Origin: CAZVRZ01 sp964629965
GTDB taxonomy: Bacteria > Chloroflexota > Anaerolineae > Anaerolineales > UBA4823
NCBI GenBank assembly: GCA_964629965.1
Contig: CAZVRZ010000203.1
Location: 1 to 8,066 of the forward strand
DNA length: 8,066 nucleotides
Reading direction: 5' to 3'
The translations under genes were made by a program, and so were the position numbers. The stretch's first letter is position 1; each line of letters opens with the position of its first letter. The notes beneath the pieces were generated by a model that was given only the letters and a program-made list of their open reading frames with translations, did not search any database and had not been told where the DNA came from. Shown piece by piece: positions 6,242 through 8,066 of this stretch.

Positions 6242-6297
6242 TTGGCCATTGATCACCACCCCATAAGCCATTGGTTTCAAAAACAGGAGAGGTCTGC

Positions 6298-6762
6298 ATG
6301 GAAAATGAATTACCGCTCATCGAGATGAATAAAGAGCAGGTGGTTAAAATCCTCACCTACATCGATGCAGCGCAGGTTGAGGCGGTCAAAGCGGATATCT
6401 TCTGCCGCTTGGGCGACGATTGCTTTGCCTTGGGGCATTCCAAGGAATGGATCTTGGGCTATCAAAATGACGTTCAGAAGTTCCTCGATCATGTGAATAT
6501 TGATGATAAGTCTCCGTATTGGGAGAAGCTGGAATTCAACGAAGATAAGACGATCCTGTATCTGACCGGGAAAAAGGTCAGCCGCTGCGTGTGTTCTTTC
6601 GGCAACACTTCCACGCCGGCCAGGTCGCTGTGCCTGTACTGCTGCAAGCGCTTCCAGGAGAACCTGTTTGGCACGCTCTTCGATCGCCCGGTGGAAGTGG
6701 AGATCACCGAATCCAGCATCCTGGGCGGGACAAGATGCAGCACCGCCATTCATTTACGCTGA
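6298..6762 (+). CDS. Cysteine-rich protein of unknown function, 154 residues
   Basis: The ATG at 6298 is preceded by AGGAGAGG at 6285-6292, a good ribosome binding site, and is preferred over a TTG 27 bases upstream. The N-terminal part (1-70) is predicted mostly helical. Cysteines fall at 36, 42, 97, 99, 112, 115, 116 and 147, giving C-x-C (97-99) and C-x-x-C-C (112-116), a pattern that suggests metal or cluster binding. The C-terminal segment E-S-x-x-x-G-G-x-x-C-x-x-x-I (138-151) resembles the ends of V4R/ATC-hydrolase-like small-molecule binding families, but I cannot assign it to one. There is no signal peptide or membrane helix, so it is probably cytoplasmic. It is followed at one base by the Nudix gene, so the two products are likely made together. 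Confidence 0.75.
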   Translation: MENELPLIEMNKEQVVKILTYIDAAQVEAVKADIFCRLGDDCFALGHSKEWILGYQNDVQKFLDHVNIDDKSPYWEKLEFNEDKTILYLTGKKVSRCVCSFGNTSTPARSLCLYCCKRFQENLFGTLFDRPVEVEITESSILGGTRCSTAIHLR

Positions 6763-6763
6763 G

Positions 6764-7306
6764 ATGAACGCGCCTGCACAAAAGCCCAGCGTGGTTGCCG
6801 CCCATGGCAAGCGCACGTTTGCGTGTTCGCCGGCGGCGGTGTGCGTGTTTCTGGTCAACGAGCAAGAGCAGGTTCTGCTGCTGGCCCATCCCAAGCGAGC
6901 TGGCAAGTGGGAAGTGATCAATGGGGCCTTAGAGGCGGAAGAGACGCTGTTGGCCGGTGCACAGCGCGAACTGCGCGAGGAGGCGGGCGATGAGCTGCAG
7001 GCCAGGCCGTTGGGCGTGGTTCACGCCTCCACTTTCCACTACGATGAAAACGTGCGCTATATGCTGAGTATCGGTTATTTGATGGCTTACCAGGGCGGCA
7101 GGATCCTGCCCGGCGATGATATGGCCGGCAGCCGCTGCCGGTGGTGGAGCCTGGCGGAGTTGGCGGACGAGAAGGTGGAGCTGCTGGTTCCCTCGGAGGG
7201 GCTGTGGGTGGTGGCGCGGGCGATCGAGCTGTATCGCCTGTGGCAAGGGAGAGAGGTCGAGCTGCAGCCGGACCATTTAGTTCCACACGGCGCCAAGCCG
7301 AAGTAA
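6764..7306 (+). CDS. Nudix hydrolase
   Basis: This 180-residue protein has the Nudix box at 54-76. The pattern G-x5-E-x7-R-E-L-x-E-E-x-G is complete, and only the last hydrophobic position is replaced by Asp. The family hydrolyses nucleoside diphosphates linked to another moiety, with the RELREE glutamates binding Mg2+ or Mn2+. The substrate here cannot be predicted. Flanking strands fit the fold: A-A-V-C-V-F-L-V (24-31), V-L-L-L-A-H-P-K-R (37-45), K-W-E-V-I-N-G-A-L (48-56) and R-W-W-S-L-A-E-L (126-133). I chose ATG 6764, one base after the preceding TGA (TGAGATG). There is no Shine-Dalgarno, so translation probably depends on termination of the upstream gene. The frame is open back to 6668 inside the Cys-rich gene, but that extension looks non-native. 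The last 15 or so residues form a polar tail. Confidence 0.92.
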   Translation: MNAPAQKPSVVAAHGKRTFACSPAAVCVFLVNEQEQVLLLAHPKRAGKWEVINGALEAEETLLAGAQRELREEAGDELQARPLGVVHASTFHYDENVRYMLSIGYLMAYQGGRILPGDDMAGSRCRWWSLAELADEKVELLVPSEGLWVVARAIELYRLWQGREVELQPDHLVPHGAKPK

Positions 7307-7312
7307 GCCGAT

Positions 7313-7341
7313 GCGCTGAGGGGTACGTCCTGAGCAGGCGC
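7313..7341. terminator. Weak hairpin between convergent genes
   Basis: GCGCTG (7313-7318) pairs with CAGGCGC (7335-7341) with one bulged G, in the 36-base gap between the Nudix stop and the end of the hydrophobic tail frame of the opposite gene. It could help end transcription in both directions. No T-run follows on either strand, so it is weak as an intrinsic terminator. Confidence 0.22.
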
Positions 7342-7342
7342 C

Positions 7343-7468
7343 TTACTCTAGAAAAATGACCAGGAAAAGAAACAGCATAATAATGATATAGATAAGATAA
7401 ATCAAGGAGTAAGGATCGGTTTGTCCACCGAAGGAAACACCAAGAATACCCCGGTAAATGGAATAGCA
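7343..7468 (-). other. Overlapping open frame encoding a hydrophobic C-terminal tail
   Basis: In the frame reached by a -1 shift from the gene at 7402-8043, 41 codons are open from just after a TAG (7471-7469) to TAA (7345-7343). The translation runs through G-V-S-F-G-G-Q-T-D-P-Y into about 19 consecutive hydrophobic residues (SLIYLIYIIIMLF then LFLVIFL) and a final Glu, an evident membrane helix. The frames overlap over about 65 bases. This is either the true 3' end of the upstream gene after a frame change, or a separate 20-codon peptide starting at TTG 7405, whose TTGA overlaps the gene's stop. There is no ribosome binding site for the second option. Confidence 0.55.
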
Positions 7469-8043
7469 CTATCATTACATATAAGGGTATTTCCTTCTCC
7501 CCCTGCCATTCTTGATATATGAGGAGGATATCCTGACGCATCAAAGCTATTCTTGATGACTTGGAGGAGCTCATCTAGAGATGTGACCTCAAATATACCA
7601 GCGGACCTTACTAAATTAACTATTCTAAGCTTGTCTGTCCCATCGTTTCCTGCATTTGGGTTGATCTTCGTCATCTCTGGACCGCCTGCCCCGATGTTGA
7701 ACATCACGAGGGTATACCGCTCCGTCTTCTGGGCATCCGTATCGTTCATGGAGATAAGTCCGATATGACTGTTGGGATAGCCTGGATAATCAAAGACAAG
7801 GCGAAGGTCCCCGGCAAACATAAATTCATAGGCGGCTCTATTCATGGGGACAGTCTTACCAAAAAAGTTGCGATTTTTGAAGGAGCCTTCCTCTACCATC
7901 TGCGCATGTTTAAGTTTATAACCATCGGCTCCATATCCATATACACGTCCTTCTGTTTCTCCAGGAAGAATAGGAAAGTCACGATGAAAATCTATCCAGT
8001 TTTTTGGATCGGTCTGGGCTTTACCCCAAAGAATGGACACCAA
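7402..8043 (-). CDS. Unrecognised protein, probably frame-disrupted at its 3' end
   Basis: The frame gives up to 213 residues, from TTG 8043 or GTG 8040 to TGA 7404-7402. An in-frame TGA at 8064-8062 closes it upstream. No start has a Shine-Dalgarno, so the N-terminus is unsure. The first ATG is at residue 49. The sequence looks like a real soluble domain, with mixed alpha/beta character and aromatic-rich stretches (E-F-M-F-A-G-D-L-R-L-V-F-D-Y-P-G-Y-P at 73-90 and E-V-T-S-L-D-E-L-L-Q-V-I-K at 152-164). I recognise no family. Codons are AT-richer than those of the adjacent Nudix gene. The last 15 or so residues (V-F-L-V-F-P onward) overlap a better-looking frame that ends in a membrane helix. 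Shifting at the CCCC run at 7449-7452 (plus strand) would give about 233 residues with a tail anchor. It is convergent with the Nudix gene. Confidence 0.55.
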   Translation of the reverse strand: MVSILWGKAQTDPKNWIDFHRDFPILPGETEGRVYGYGADGYKLKHAQMVEEGSFKNRNFFGKTVPMNRAAYEFMFAGDLRLVFDYPGYPNSHIGLISMNDTDAQKTERYTLVMFNIGAGGPEMTKINPNAGNDGTDKLRIVNLVRSAGIFEVTSLDELLQVIKNSFDASGYPPHISRMAGGEGNTLICNDSAIPFTGVFLVFPSVDKPILTP

Positions 8044-8066
8044 GTTAAGGAGAATGTAGAATCAAC

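Noticed and set aside
5950..6280. Short frames on both strands across the divergent intergenic region
   Set aside because: They run through palindromic REP-like repeats and candidate promoters and carry no protein-like features.
6668..6763. Upstream extension of the Nudix gene inside the Cys-rich gene
   Set aside because: The extra 32 residues read as out-of-frame translation of the Cys-rich C-terminus, and the ATG at 6764 directly follows its stop.

Overview
The window looks like a chromosomal segment of a Chloroflexota-type (Anaerolineae-like) bacterium. That placement is an inference. It rests on two long secreted proteins ending in a short 'F/Y-L-P-L-hydrophobic-hydrophobic-K/R' tail, which I associate with exported Chloroflexota proteins, on an ELWxxDGT-repeat protein, and on a Cys-rich Lgt-like membrane protein. 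No rRNA, tRNA, CRISPR array, transposase or phage gene is visible.

Minus-strand block, about 5975 down to 236. A candidate extended -10 promoter is followed by a roughly 100-base leader that can fold as a three-way junction. It leads into an 853-residue secreted protein built of about 18 ELWxxDGT repeats (GTG start). An 85-base gap with its own candidate -10 and a strong Shine-Dalgarno follows, then a 545-residue exported Pro/Ala-rich protein of unknown function. Two membrane-protein genes lie downstream at short spacing: a prolipoprotein diacylglyceryl transferase (Lgt)-family protein and a DUF2809-type protein. A possible 39-codon ORF with a good ribosome binding site follows the last of these. 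The gene order suggests a cell-surface cassette of two exported proteins plus two integral membrane proteins.

Divergent intergenic region, 5860-6297. It holds the structured leader, a cluster of REP-like inverted repeats (core CGCAATGACA, four copies in two hairpin units), and a candidate promoter for the plus-strand genes.

Plus-strand block, 6298-7306. A 154-residue Cys-rich protein of unknown function is followed one base later (TGAGATG) by a Nudix hydrolase, giving a tightly coupled two-gene unit.

Right end, 7343-8043, minus strand. An AT-richer, unrecognised gene has no convincing start and a suspicious 3' end. A one-base frame change near 7450 would replace its short C-terminus with a strongly hydrophobic tail, so it is probably frameshifted, mis-sequenced or recoded.

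The points most worth a second look are the structured leader of the ELW-repeat gene, the shared C-terminal tail of two otherwise unrelated exported proteins beside an Lgt-like enzyme, and the frame-shifted tail-anchor candidate.
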